Of a stretch of 64,000 nucleotides of DNA, positions 9,590-17,454 are shown one piece after another. The stretch is from contig NZ_JASFYE010000009.1 of NCBI RefSeq assembly GCF_030055425.1, forward strand, positions 1 to 64,000, written 5' to 3'. Position 1 is the stretch's first letter, and each line of letters starts with the position of its first letter. This stretch comes from Methanothermobacter sp. (GTDB lineage: Archaea; Methanobacteriota; Methanobacteria; Methanobacteriales; Methanothermobacteraceae). A program made the translations under genes and the position numbers. The notes under the pieces were generated by a model. The model ran no database searches and was not told the origin of the DNA. It worked only from the letters and a program-made list of their open reading frames with translations.

Positions 9590-9641
9590 GTTTCTGCGTT
9601 TTATGGAAATCCAGAGATAAAGGTTTATATACTTCAGAATT
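9546..9641. repeat. 42-base direct repeat copying the 3' end of aglB
   Basis: The stretch 9546-9587, ending in the aglB stop region, is repeated exactly at 9600-9641, with a 54-base offset. The second copy runs on into non-coding sequence and has no complete gene. It marks a small duplication event at the edge of the rearranged pilin locus. Confidence 0.9.
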
Positions 9642-9656
9642 TTTGAACAAGTTAAT

Positions 9657-9704
9657 CAGTTGATCGTGGTTTCACAGGCGGTGTTTATTGAATATCATTT
9701 CAGC
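9657..9704 (-). pseudogene. Fused pilin remnant with internal deletion
   Basis: Positions 9657-9684 resemble the 3' end of the pilin gene at 10263-10436 (its gttgatcgtggtgtcac segment), then switch at once to ttattgaatatcatttcagc, which resembles the junction at 9746-9766. The middle of the gene is gone, so this is a deleted and degenerate fragment and not a coding unit. Confidence 0.55.
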
Positions 9705-9712
9705 CGGGGACC

Positions 9713-9796
9713 TTAGAAGTGTATAGTCACGAAAGTATTGTGGTATTTATTGAATATCATTTCAGCGCTTATCTGAGCCTCTTCCTCGATCAACAA
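9713..9796 (-). pseudogene. Truncated class III signal peptide pilin
   Basis: The first 14 codons (down to AQISAEMI) are identical to the pilin gene at 10263-10436 because they lie inside the exact duplication. After position 9755 the frame enters unrelated sequence and ends 13 codons later. The hydrophobic helix is lost, so no pilin can be made. It sits directly after the intact pilin copy at 9810, as the full gene does after the second copy. Confidence 0.75.
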
Positions 9797-10003
9797 TTTA
9801 ATCCTGCTCTTAGATTCCTGCGTCTGTCTGGACGTTTGTCCTTACGTCGTTTATGTCCTGTGCGGCGTTTAGGTTTGATCTGCTGAAGTATGCTCTGTAG
9901 ATTAGTAGTGCGACGATTGCTATTACGATTACACCACCGAAGAGCAGTATGTATTCAGCTGCGCCCTGTCCGGCTTCATCTTTCAGGAACTTCATAATTT
10001 CAC
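9755..10003. repeat. 249-base exact direct repeat, copy A
   Basis: Identical base for base to 10395-10643 (offset 640). It covers the whole 61-residue pilin gene, its start region, and the first 14 codons of the next pilin gene. Both ends fall inside functional sequence, and 391 bases separate the copies. Absence of any difference shows a very recent duplication or continuing gene conversion. Confidence 0.97.
9810..9995 (-). CDS. Class III signal peptide pilin-like protein (UPF0333/DUF361), copy A
   Basis: A 61-residue precursor: a short charged leader (MKFLKDEAG) cut before a QGAAEYILL motif, then one hydrophobic helix (about residues 14-34) and a 25-residue tail. This is the class III signal peptide layout (Q-x-x-x-E near the cleavage site), processed by the archaeal EppA-type prepilin peptidase, and such proteins assemble into type IV-like pili. 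The protein is identical to the one at 10450-10635. Its ribosome site (AAGGAG, minus strand) differs from copy B because the duplication ends eight bases before the start codon, so the two are separately controlled. Confidence 0.85.
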   Translation of the reverse strand: MKFLKDEAGQGAAEYILLFGGVIVIAIVALLIYRAYFSRSNLNAAQDINDVRTNVQTDAGI

Positions 10004-10154
10004 TCCTTTAGATTTTAAACACGTCGATGTATATTAATGCACTCATCTACTAATAATAGTTTTTGAGCCAAACTCTTCTAATTTATGAATTTAAAAGAGC
10101 TAATATTTTCTAAAAGTTCATCTAAAGAAGCATTCCAGACAAGAAAACTACTAG

Positions 10155-10205
10155 ATCTGGTTTCTAGGTTTATCATGATAAGGAGCTTATTATCAGAAAC
10201 CAGAT
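10155..10205. repeat. Inverted repeat with nested palindrome in pilin promoter region
   Basis: Perfect 11-base arms atctggtttct (10155-10165) and agaaaccagat (10195-10205) enclose 29 bases that contain the perfect palindrome ttatcatgataa (10170-10181). It lies upstream of pilin copy A and downstream of the 57-residue pilin, both on the minus strand. It could terminate the upstream unit or bind a regulator; sequence alone does not decide. Confidence 0.7.
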
Positions 10206-10262
10206 AATTATAACTCGAAAATTAAATCACAATTTAATTTAAAAAAAATCTTAAGAATTTAA

Positions 10263-10436
10263 TCAGAGTTTGTTGATCGTGGTGTCACGGGCGGTGTTGA
10301 TTACTTCGCTGATGTTTCCGGCTATTGATCCAGAGATGTTGAAAATGTAGGAGCCTACGGCTATGACTATCACCAGCAGTGCTCCTACAATCAGTATCAT
10401 TTCAGCGCTTATCTGAGCCTCTTCCTCGATCAACAA
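10263..10436 (-). CDS. Class III signal peptide pilin-like protein, 57 residues, TTG start
   Basis: A short pilin precursor: leader MLIEEEA, the processing motif QISAEMILI (Q-x-S-x-E), a hydrophobic helix to about residue 28, and a tail ending INKL. I start it at TTG (10436); a second TTG follows directly, and an upstream ATT would give MKLLIEEE, the commonest leader form in this family, so the start is uncertain. The mature part carries two N-glycosylation sequons (FNIS and GNIS). It follows the pilin copy B by 13 bases and is probably co-transcribed. A truncated copy lies at 9713-9796. Confidence 0.78.
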   Translation of the reverse strand: MLIEEEAQISAEMILIVGALLVIVIAVGSYIFNISGSIAGNISEVINTARDTTINKL

Positions 10437-10643
10437 TTTAATCCTGCTCTTAGATTCCTGCGTCTGTCTGGACGTTTGTCCTTACGTCGTTTATGTCCTG
10501 TGCGGCGTTTAGGTTTGATCTGCTGAAGTATGCTCTGTAGATTAGTAGTGCGACGATTGCTATTACGATTACACCACCGAAGAGCAGTATGTATTCAGCT
10601 GCGCCCTGTCCGGCTTCATCTTTCAGGAACTTCATAATTTCAC
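10395..10643. repeat. 249-base exact direct repeat, copy B
   Basis: Second copy of the element at 9755-10003. Here both pilin genes it touches are intact, which suggests that this is the original and copy A the derived one. Confidence 0.97.
10450..10635 (-). CDS. Class III signal peptide pilin-like protein (UPF0333/DUF361), copy B
   Basis: Encodes the same 61 residues as 9810-9995, with the same DNA. Its ribosome site is GGAGGTG (minus strand), stronger than that of copy A. It leads a two-gene unit with the 57-residue pilin at 10263. Its promoter lies at 10692-10706, where an inverted repeat surrounds the TATA box. It is divergent from the winged-helix-like gene at 10796, which is a natural candidate regulator, though nothing in the sequence proves this. 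Confidence 0.86.
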   Translation of the reverse strand: MKFLKDEAGQGAAEYILLFGGVIVIAIVALLIYRAYFSRSNLNAAQDINDVRTNVQTDAGI

Positions 10644-10686
10644 ACCTCCATTAATTCACCAGTTCTGGCTTGTTCTATCTTATGTT

Positions 10687-10715
10687 GTTAACCACTTATA
10701 AATTTAGTGGATAAC
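10687..10715 (-). promoter_or_regulatory. Candidate operator flanking the pilin TATA box
   Basis: Arms gttaaccact (10687-10696) and agtggataac (10706-10715) form a 10-base inverted repeat with one mismatch, and the nine bases between them are the TATA box (read on minus, aaatttata). A dimeric repressor bound here would block TBP. The element is found only before copy B. Confidence 0.5.
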
Positions 10716-10745
10716 CTTTCCATTTTAACCATCCATTTCACATCG

Positions 10746-10762
10746 ATATAAATATATTTAAA
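10746..10762 (+). promoter_or_regulatory. TATA box of the winged-helix-like gene
   Basis: atataaatatatttaaa lies about 40 bases before the ATG at 10796, giving a predicted leader of roughly 15-20 bases that contains an AAGGTGAT ribosome site. Confidence 0.5.
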
Positions 10763-10795
10763 TGGTTTTGTTCATAATATCACAAAGGTGATGCA

Positions 10796-11344
10796 ATGCC
10801 GCGGAAGTACAACATTGACAGGGTGATACTTGAAATCCTCCAGGACGGAGATCTTAGCAGGGCAGAGATTGTAGATAGGATAAGATCCAGAATCGAGTTC
10901 AGTGTCACCGATAAGACAATAAATGAGGCCATCTTCAAGCTTCTAAAGGCCAGCAGGATAACCGTCACAGGCTATGACCTTGGCATATACAATGGTGTTG
11001 ATAGGGTGCAGTCCCTTAAACCTGATGGCATAATGTTTGGTCTTGTGCAGAGGGATCCCCTTGAGATGAACCTCTTAATAAGAAAACTTGAATCTGAAAA
11101 CCTGCATGAATCAGAATCAGCGCTTAACAAACTCAGAAAGATATTCAGGGCTAAAACAGCCAAAATTGGAGTTGATGCCGAGGACATATTTGGAATGATA
11201 ATAAATGAAATACTGTCCCTGGACCCTGACCAGAAGCGTATCATGACACAGAAACTTGCCTATGCCCTGAGTGACGAGGATGATGCCCATGAGCAGCTCA
11301 GGCACCTTATAACATACTTTGAGATCAGGGCAGGGAACATGTGA
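10796..11344 (+). CDS. Uncharacterised protein with N-terminal winged-helix-like domain
   Basis: 182 residues. The first 70 (VILEILQDGDLSRAEIVDRI, then DKTINEAIFKLLKASRI) have the helix spacing of a winged helix-turn-helix; the rest is mostly helical and acidic (DPDQKR, DEDDAHEQ) with no domain I recognise. A clear AGGTGAT ribosome site precedes the ATG. It is divergent from the pilin pair at 10263-10635 and converges with the pilin at 11345 with no base between the two stop codons. A role in controlling the pilin genes is an inference from position. Confidence 0.7.
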   Translation: MPRKYNIDRVILEILQDGDLSRAEIVDRIRSRIEFSVTDKTINEAIFKLLKASRITVTGYDLGIYNGVDRVQSLKPDGIMFGLVQRDPLEMNLLIRKLESENLHESESALNKLRKIFRAKTAKIGVDAEDIFGMIINEILSLDPDQKRIMTQKLAYALSDEDDAHEQLRHLITYFEIRAGNM

Positions 11345-11524
11345 TTATCCGCTGTTTACGCTTTCCCTGACATTGTTGAGGTCCGTGGCCACATTAAGAG
11401 GATTAGTTGTTTTTATGTACTCTGTATAGATCAGAAGGGTTGCTATCGCAATAACAATCACACCACCAAAGAGAAGTATATACTCAGCGGCTCCCTGACC
11501 GCATTCATCAAAAACTATGATCAC
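11345..11524 (-). CDS. Class III signal peptide pilin-like protein, third type
   Basis: 59 residues: leader VIIVFDECG (first codon GTG), then [12 protein letters not shown] and a hydrophobic helix identical in pattern to the 61-residue pilins, with a different tail ([11 protein letters not shown]). A longer frame opens at 11539 (ATG), but the GTG at 11524 lies six bases after GGGGTG and makes the leader exactly as long as in the paralogues, so I chose it. It carries a cysteine just before the cleavage region, which the other copies lack. It ends directly against the stop codon of the convergent winged-helix-like gene. Confidence 0.82.
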   Translation of the reverse strand: MIIVFDECGQGAAEYILLFGGVIVIAIATLLIYTEYIKTTNPLNVATDLNNVRESVNSG

Positions 11525-11596
11525 TGAAATACACCCCAATTAATTTTATACATCATTTTATAAAAACCGGATCATATAAACTTTCACCCTAAAAAA

Positions 11597-11606
11597 CCTT
11601 TTATAA
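11597..11606 (+). promoter_or_regulatory. TATA-like element before the linker membrane protein
   Basis: cttttataaa in the AT-rich spacer between the third pilin and the gene at 11670. The spacer also holds ttataaaa elements that could serve the pilin on the minus strand. Confidence 0.4.
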
Positions 11607-11669
11607 ATGAATGCAGATAATAAGATATTAATTTAAACCATAGTAATTCCTGGGAGCGGGAGGCATTCA

Positions 11670-13040
11670 ATGATATATTTACTGGTTACATTTGCTGGAA
11701 TCTTAATGATATTTGCTGGCCTTTACTTCATGTCCCTTGGCTTTGCGACACCACCGGATATTTTCATGTTCTTTCTGGGTCTCATTCTCTTTGTACCTGG
11801 TCTTATAATCACCCTTCTATTTGCAGGAAGAATAGACCTGGAATCTATTAAAGCTGCATCAGAGAAAAAACCCCCTAAAAAGAAGGTTAAACCTGCTAAA
11901 AGGGCTCCTGTTAAAAGACAGCCCACCTTTAAGGCTCCTGAGGCTGTTGAGGGGAGTCCTGAGAAGAAGGTTGTTGGTGTTGGGCGTTCAACTTTGAAGG
12001 CTCCTGAGGCTGTTGAGGGGGCTCCAAAAAGGAGAATCCCTTCGGTACTTAAAGAAAAACCAGAAAAGGAATATGAAGGTTCGGAAAAGAGTGTTCCTGA
12101 AACATCAGCTGGAGCCAAACCGGTCGCAGCCGAAACACCCACGAAGGAATCAGAGGATATAAAATCCTCTACTGAAGGGTCATCGGCATCAGAGTCCATA
12201 TCTTCAGAGCCGTCAAAGATAGCCCCTATCAGGAAAATCACTCCTGAAAAGGCCATAAAACCCGTTCCCAAAAAGAAATCTCCTGACATGACTTCAGAGG
12301 AGGTTTCTAAAACCGAAGCCACTAAATCTCCCCGTAAAAGACTGTTCAGCCTTCCAAAACTGAGAAAGGGTAAGGAGGATGCATCTGAAAAGGGCAAGGG
12401 CCTACCACCTAAAAAGGAAGCACAGAAACCAGTAAAACCAGCCCCGGTCAGAAGAACACCCTCAAAGACAGACAACAGCTACGTGACAGAGAGGCTAAAA
12501 AAACTCAAGCAGGAATATATTGAAAATGTGGATGATGTTGAGGACCTCCTCGAGGACAGGCTGGATTCATTCAAGGGAGCCATAAACAGGATAAGGGCTG
12601 AAACAAGGGAGCCGAGCATAATATGGTCATTTGATGCATCAGATGTGCAGGATGCAATGAGGGAGACCATAACTGCTGCTGAAGAAAGTGTTGTCCTCAT
12701 GTATCCCTGGATAAGGAACATAGATGTCTCGGTGCTCAAGAAATTCATGGATACAGAGAGCCGCCTGATAATACAGGAGGCCAGTCTTGATGATGAGGCC
12801 TCTGTGGAACTCATAAAGGTCTTAATGGACAATAACGTTGAGATAAGGACCATGCCCCATATACATACCGTTGCAGCGGTTGCAGATGATAAGAACGGAC
12901 TTATAATATCAACTGACCCGATATATGAGAGTTTTGAGGTTGGTGTTATCTACAAGGACAAGAAATCCATATCTGAAATTAAAAAACTCTTTGAGGAGGC
13001 ATGGAATCTTTCAGATGAAATCAACCTGGAGGGAGTTTAG
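11670..13040 (+). CDS. Membrane protein with long charged linker and PLD-like C-terminal domain
   Basis: 456 residues in three parts. Residues 1-53 hold two membrane helices with a short loop. Residues 60-275 are a K/P/E/S-rich, disordered-looking linker with a 22-residue repeat ([11 protein letters not shown] then [11 protein letters not shown]) coded by a 66-base DNA repeat at 11931 and 11997. Residues 275-456 are folded: a helical stretch ([10 protein letters not shown]), then a region ([41 protein letters not shown]) like the phospholipase D-fold sensor domains found in archaeal regulators, without an HKD motif. Function unknown. Its stop overlaps the start of the next gene by one base. 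Confidence 0.72.
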   Translation: MIYLLVTFAGILMIFAGLYFMSLGFATPPDIFMFFLGLILFVPGLIITLLFAGRIDLESIKAASEKKPPKKKVKPAKRAPVKRQPTFKAPEAVEGSPEKKVVGVGRSTLKAPEAVEGAPKRRIPSVLKEKPEKEYEGSEKSVPETSAGAKPVAAETPTKESEDIKSSTEGSSASESISSEPSKIAPIRKITPEKAIKPVPKKKSPDMTSEEVSKTEATKSPRKRLFSLPKLRKGKEDASEKGKGLPPKKEAQKPVKPAPVRRTPSKTDNSYVTERLKKLKQEYIENVDDVEDLLEDRLDSFKGAINRIRAETREPSIIWSFDASDVQDAMRETITAAEESVVLMYPWIRNIDVSVLKKFMDTESRLIIQEASLDDEASVELIKVLMDNNVEIRTMPHIHTVAAVADDKNGLIISTDPIYESFEVGVIYKDKKSISEIKKLFEEAWNLSDEINLEGV

Positions 13041-13732
13041 TGAAAATTCAGTGGTTTGGACACTCGGCATTTGAAATAACATCAGATGACACAAAGATAC
13101 TCATAGACCCGTTCATAAGCAACAACCCTGTCTGCAGCACTGCGGTGGAGGAACTTGACCCTGATATCATCTGTGTAACCCATGGCCACGCAGATCACCT
13201 GGGCGATGCCATGGAAATAGCCGACAGGTCAGGGGCCATCTTGATAGCTAACCACGAGCTTTCGGTTTTCTTTGGAAGGCAGGGGCTTGAAAGTAACGGT
13301 ATGAACATCGGCGGAACTGTTTCTGTTGATGGAGTCACCATAAGGATGGTGGATGCCAAGCACTCCTCAGATATAGACTTCACAGAGGAGGTCACATCAG
13401 GTGGAAGCGCATGCGGTTACATCATTGAAACCCCTGAGGGGAAGGTGTACCATGCAGGTGATACAGGACTGTTCGCGGATATGAGGGATGTTATAGGTGC
13501 CATTTACCGGCCCGAAATTGCACTTCTACCCATAGGGGACCGCTACACAATGGGTCCAGAGGACGCATCCATCGCCGTGGAATGGATAAAACCAGAAAGG
13601 GTGTTTCCCATGCACTACAACACCTTCCCGGTAATTGAACAGGACCCGGAGATCTTTGTTGAGATGGTAGGGAGAACCTCCCCTGACACAGAGGTCGTTG
13701 TCCTTGAGGTTGGGGGAGTCTATGAAGATTAA
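13040..13732 (+). CDS. Metallo-beta-lactamase-fold metal-dependent hydrolase (UPF0173)
   Basis: 230 residues, full length for this family of uncharacterised hydrolases. The zinc site is intact: THGHADH near residue 47, a later H in DAKHSSD, HAGDTG with its bridging aspartate, and MHYNT near the C-terminus. The GTG start shares a base with the stop of the upstream gene, so they are translationally coupled. The substrate is not known for the family. Confidence 0.85.
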   Translation: MKIQWFGHSAFEITSDDTKILIDPFISNNPVCSTAVEELDPDIICVTHGHADHLGDAMEIADRSGAILIANHELSVFFGRQGLESNGMNIGGTVSVDGVTIRMVDAKHSSDIDFTEEVTSGGSACGYIIETPEGKVYHAGDTGLFADMRDVIGAIYRPEIALLPIGDRYTMGPEDASIAVEWIKPERVFPMHYNTFPVIEQDPEIFVEMVGRTSPDTEVVVLEVGGVYED

Positions 13733-13751
13733 TCATAAAGAAGTGATAAGG

Positions 13752-14372
13752 ATGGCAAATTTTTTCACCAATTTCCTTGATAAACTGCTCGGAAGAAACA
13801 AGAAACTGAAGATAGGACTCTACGGCCACCCAAATTCCGGTAAAACAACCCTTGCAAACAGGATGTGTGAGGACTGGCTTGGAAAACCCCTTGGGCTGAC
13901 ATCAGAGATACCACACGAGACAAGAACGGTGTACAAGCAGGAGAGAATCACCATAGAGAGGGATGGGGCGGAGCTTGACTTTGATATCATTGACACGCCG
14001 GGAATAGCAACAAAGGTTGACTACAAGAACTTCCTTGAATTTGGCCTGTCAGAGCAGGAGGCCAAGGAACGGGCTAAGGAGGCCACCAAGGGGATAATTG
14101 AGGCAATAAAATGGCTTGACGACGTTACCGGTGTACTCCTTGTCATGGATTCATCACAGGACCCTCTGACACAGGCGAATATAACAATAATAGGGAACCT
14201 TGAGGCGAGGAAGATACCCTTCCTCATAGTTGCAAACAAGATAGACCTCCCTGAGTCATCTCCGGAGAGGATCATATCTGTTTTCCCCCAGCATACGGTT
14301 GTCCCTATCTCGGCACTGCACGGTGAAAACACAGAGGACCTTTACATGCAGATGGTTAAAAAATTCAGGTGA
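13752..14372 (+). CDS. Era-like GTPase of the archaeal GTPase/DUF2073/Zn-ribbon cassette
   Basis: Small GTPase of 206 residues. G1 is GHPNSGKT, G3 DTPG, G4 NKID and G5 SAL. The frame opens at 13698, inside the preceding gene, but the ATG at 13752 (MANFFTNFL) comes after the end of that gene and gives the family N-terminus. It is followed nine bases later by a DUF2073 gene and then a zinc-ribbon gene; this trio stays together in many archaea, and I recall it being grouped with replication-origin-linked genes. The exact job is not established. Confidence 0.83.
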   Translation: MANFFTNFLDKLLGRNKKLKIGLYGHPNSGKTTLANRMCEDWLGKPLGLTSEIPHETRTVYKQERITIERDGAELDFDIIDTPGIATKVDYKNFLEFGLSEQEAKERAKEATKGIIEAIKWLDDVTGVLLVMDSSQDPLTQANITIIGNLEARKIPFLIVANKIDLPESSPERIISVFPQHTVVPISALHGENTEDLYMQMVKKFR

Positions 14373-14381
14373 GGGGTTAAA

Positions 14382-14750
14382 ATGGATGGCTTGAAAATGG
14401 ATTTTCTTTCATCAGAGGCTCTTGAGGATAAAAGCAGCATGGAAAAGATCTCAATGATCATAGACCGTGTAAAGGATGGGGACATACTGGTTCTGGAGGG
14501 AAGTCTTTCACCCTCAGAGGAGGCTGAACTCATAGAGACCACCATGAGAGAGATCGACGTTGAGAACTTTGTGGGAATAGACATATATACACTTGAAAAG
14601 GATGAGAAGGCATTTCTGGGACTCTCAAAGAGAAGGACAGTTGGACTCACCATAATAGGACCTGCCAATGTCATGCGAACAGTCAAGAGGAAGTCAAACT
14701 TCCTCTCAATGATTGCAGAGATCGGTGATTCAGGTGCATCAGTGCATTAA
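14382..14750 (+). CDS. DUF2073 family protein
   Basis: 122 residues, matching the archaeal DUF2073 family in length and in the segments [15 protein letters not shown] and [16 protein letters not shown]. It looks like a small alpha/beta domain without catalytic motifs. It is the middle gene of the GTPase cassette and overlaps the start of the zinc-ribbon gene, so the three products are probably made together and may act as a complex. Confidence 0.8.
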   Translation: MDGLKMDFLSSEALEDKSSMEKISMIIDRVKDGDILVLEGSLSPSEEAELIETTMREIDVENFVGIDIYTLEKDEKAFLGLSKRRTVGLTIIGPANVMRTVKRKSNFLSMIAEIGDSGASVH

Positions 14751-15021
14751 GTGCGGGGAGAAGTTCAGGTCTTCAGAGGAACTAAAGAATGGATGTCCAA
14801 AATGTGGAAGCAGGTACTTCAGGTATGTGGCCGACAGGAGGGACCCTGAACCTGTGGGGGACCCCATTGAGACCATAATGGTCAGGAAGAACGGTATATA
14901 TGAGGTTAACCTGACATCCCTCCTTGAGGATGACTCAATAATCGTCTCTGATGAGGAGGGCAAATACTTCATTGACCTGAACTTCCTGCTCAAGAAGAAC
15001 CTTAAGAGGAGGGTTAAATAA
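14734..15021 (+). CDS. Zinc-ribbon protein of the GTPase/DUF2073 cassette
   Basis: 95 residues. An N-terminal zinc ribbon uses CIKCG and, 17 residues on, CPKCG; the rest is a small basic-ended domain ([10 protein letters not shown]). The frame opens at a TTG at 14713, but the GTG at 14734 has a GGTGAT site five bases before it and starts right at the ribbon (MHQCIKCG), so I use that. It overlaps the DUF2073 gene by 17 bases. It converges with the Rqc2 homologue, eight bases away. Confidence 0.8.
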   Translation: MHQCIKCGEKFRSSEELKNGCPKCGSRYFRYVADRRDPEPVGDPIETIMVRKNGIYEVNLTSLLEDDSIIVSDEEGKYFIDLNFLLKKNLKRRVK

Positions 15022-15028
15022 CTTAATC

Positions 15029-16984
15029 TCATGTAACAATGTCGCCCTTTCCAGGTGGAAGGACCCTTACAAAGTCCTCAAGCTGGAATAGATTCTCAGG
15101 ATCAATTTTTGATTTTATTGCCTTTGCAAGGGCCTCTTTTTTGGTGTAACCGGGTTTTACCACAACAAAATTATCTGTTCTTTTTTTCACCGCCGACGGG
15201 GGACCGCACATAACCCTTTCCCCATCGTGGTCCACCACACCAACAGCCACCTTGAGGGGAACGCCCCTTATGTAATTCCTGGTGCCCCTTATGATGAAGG
15301 CCCCCCTTGCGACGAATTCCCCGGACCTGGGAGTCTTTGAAACCTGCTCGGGGTGAACCCAGTAGACATCCAGGGACGTGAAACCCCTCGTCCATGCACT
15401 TGAAAATGACGCTGCAAAAACCGCGGCTTCCTGAATGGTTGTTTCTGGTACCTCACGGCCCTCACTTTTTATAACCACCGATGGGGCCCCATGGATATCC
15501 GAGTGGAGGTATATGTCCCTTGGCTCCATGTGCCTCTTCACCACCATCTCATTGGTCCCGGCGTCCCTTCCCCCAATTACAAGGAAGTCGTCTGATGAGA
15601 CGAACCAGCGGAATTTTTCAAACCAGCGGAGTTTCCTTTTAACCCTTTTCTGGGGGACCATGATGTTTCTGAGGGCATCGTCCCTTCTCTTCTCAACCCT
15701 CTCAATTTCTTTCTCTGTTTTCTCGATTGCCTGGAGCACACCCTTTATTTTCCTTTTGGCTTTCTTGGCCTTTTCATAGTAAACCTCTGCATTCTCTGGA
15801 ACCCCCAGTTTCGGGTCAATCCTTATCCTTTCACCGTCAATAAGGAGTGTCATGTTTCCCATCCCATCGATCTCCTGGATCATCTGGGCCTCCACCATTC
15901 CCTTACTGCGGGCATCAGCTATTATCTTCCGTATTTCCTTCCAGGAGTATTTTTCACGGGCGTCCCTTATTGTTCTTAGCACATCCTCAATGGCTGAGTA
16001 GTGTGCATAGAGGAGGTCACCCTTTCTTGTTGAGGTATCTATTGTGTCCTGGAATTTCTGGAGGGTCTCCCTCTGTATTCTGAGTCGCTTTCTGAATTTC
16101 TCAACTTCTTTCTCCCACTCAGCCTCATGGACCTTCCTGAGTTCCTCCCTGAATATTGAACTGAAGAACTCGTCTGCAGCCTCGTTGAAGGTTTCAAAGT
16201 ACTCCCTCTCCCTATCACGGTACACCATGAGTTCAATGGGGAGCACGTCACCCTCACCATTCTTTATGATGTGGGGGTTGAATTTGAGGTCCCTCAGCGG
16301 CTTGAAGAGTTCATTTATTGCAGAGTCGATTTTTTCTATCTCATCTCTGCTCAGGGTGCTGGCTGCCCTTTTCTTGTCGAGACCGGACCTCAGGATGATC
16401 TCCTCTGCATAGAGACCCCCAAACCCGTTTCTTGCAAGGGTCCTTATGAGGTCGGTGTCTGAGTTTTTCAGCATCTCCTCAAGTTCACCTATCTCATATC
16501 TGAGGGGGTGGAGGCCCCTTGATGGGGGGTACTCATACCTTTCACGGGACGCTATTCGACGGTCACTCCAGGTTTTTCGTTTAAGGGGCAGTATTATCTC
16601 ACCCTCCTGGTTAAGGAGTATTATGTTCCCCTTTGAGAACAGTTCCACCACGAGGGTGTATTTCTGCTCCTTCTCGATTTCTATCTCCACTATCCTGTCA
16701 AAACTGTGCTGCCGGACCTCCCTCACGATTCCACCCCTGAGGTGCTTTCGGAGGAGCATGGGGAATGATGGGGGGATCTTTGGATTTTCAGGGGGATACT
16801 CTGTTCTGTGTATCCTGACACCTGCCTGCATAACCACATCCACCCTTCCCTCTCCGGGTACATGGAATCTGATTATCACAGTGTCCCTGAGGGGCTGATA
16901 GGCCTTATCCACCCTGGCACCACTTAGAATATCATTGAGTTCCCTGGTAACTGCAAAAACATCAACGTTTGACATTGTCTTCAT
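15029..16984 (-). CDS. rqcH: Rqc2/NEMF homologue (NFACT family), ribosome quality control
   Basis: 651 residues. Members bind obstructed large ribosomal subunits with peptidyl-tRNA and help rescue them, in bacteria and eukaryotes by adding C-terminal tails. Domains: NFACT-N (about 1-200, starting [20 protein letters not shown]), helical coiled-coil middle (about 280-440, very charged) and NFACT-R/DUF814 near 470-560 ([17 protein letters not shown], then [15 protein letters not shown]). The frame opens at a GTG at 16993 that is part of the GAGGTG ribosome site; the ATG at 16984 lies six bases after that site and is the true start. Confidence 0.9.
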   Translation of the reverse strand: MKTMSNVDVFAVTRELNDILSGARVDKAYQPLRDTVIIRFHVPGEGRVDVVMQAGVRIHRTEYPPENPKIPPSFPMLLRKHLRGGIVREVRQHSFDRIVEIEIEKEQKYTLVVELFSKGNIILLNQEGEIILPLKRKTWSDRRIASRERYEYPPSRGLHPLRYEIGELEEMLKNSDTDLIRTLARNGFGGLYAEEIILRSGLDKKRAASTLSRDEIEKIDSAINELFKPLRDLKFNPHIIKNGEGDVLPIELMVYRDREREYFETFNEAADEFFSSIFREELRKVHEAEWEKEVEKFRKRLRIQRETLQKFQDTIDTSTRKGDLLYAHYSAIEDVLRTIRDAREKYSWKEIRKIIADARSKGMVEAQMIQEIDGMGNMTLLIDGERIRIDPKLGVPENAEVYYEKAKKAKRKIKGVLQAIEKTEKEIERVEKRRDDALRNIMVPQKRVKRKLRWFEKFRWFVSSDDFLVIGGRDAGTNEMVVKRHMEPRDIYLHSDIHGAPSVVIKSEGREVPETTIQEAAVFAASFSSAWTRGFTSLDVYWVHPEQVSKTPRSGEFVARGAFIIRGTRNYIRGVPLKVAVGVVDHDGERVMCGPPSAVKKRTDNFVVVKPGYTKKEALAKAIKSKIDPENLFQLEDFVRVLPPGKGDIVT

Positions 16985-17116
16985 ATTCAACACCTCGCAA
17001 GAAACAGAAGTCCGACGGCTTTAAGTATTTAATGATGGTATAATAATATCTTTCCATGGTTCGATGGAAAAGTTTTAAGACCATCAAGATAATAAAAACT
17101 CTCTGGAGGTTTTAAT

Positions 17117-17410
17117 ATGGATACTGATGCTAAAATGACTGCCCTTCATGTTCCTGCAGGTATAGTGGCTGCAGTGGTGTCATTTTACCTTTCAAATGGT
17201 TCAATAGCAGTTCTTGGAAAAAATCAGGCACTCGGCACCTTCGCGGGCCTTGTGATTCTGTTGATTGTTGGAAATATTGCAGAAAGGTTGTTCGGTAAGG
17301 AAGAGGTTGGGGGATTCAAGGGGTGGCTCTGGAGCGGTATAGTGCCATTTCTCTTCATCTGGTTCGTTGTATGGGCAATCCTGATAACCTCAACCACAAT
17401 AACCCCATAA
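17117..17410 (+). CDS. Small membrane protein, EMC6-like/DUF5379 candidate
   Basis: 97 residues with three hydrophobic segments (about 13-27, 40-58 and 74-93) and the C-terminal block SGIVPFLFIWFVVWAIL. The length and the PFxxxWFVVW signature fit the small archaeal proteins related to EMC6, a partner of Oxa1-family insertases, but I make that match from memory of the pattern. A ribosome site (ctggaggt) precedes the ATG. It converges with DUF2070. Confidence 0.62.
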   Translation: MDTDAKMTALHVPAGIVAAVVSFYLSNGSIAVLGKNQALGTFAGLVILLIVGNIAERLFGKEEVGGFKGWLWSGIVPFLFIWFVVWAILITSTTITP

Positions 17411-17454
17411 ATTCCTCTTTTTCAACCACCATAACTCTATGGATTCCTCTTTTT

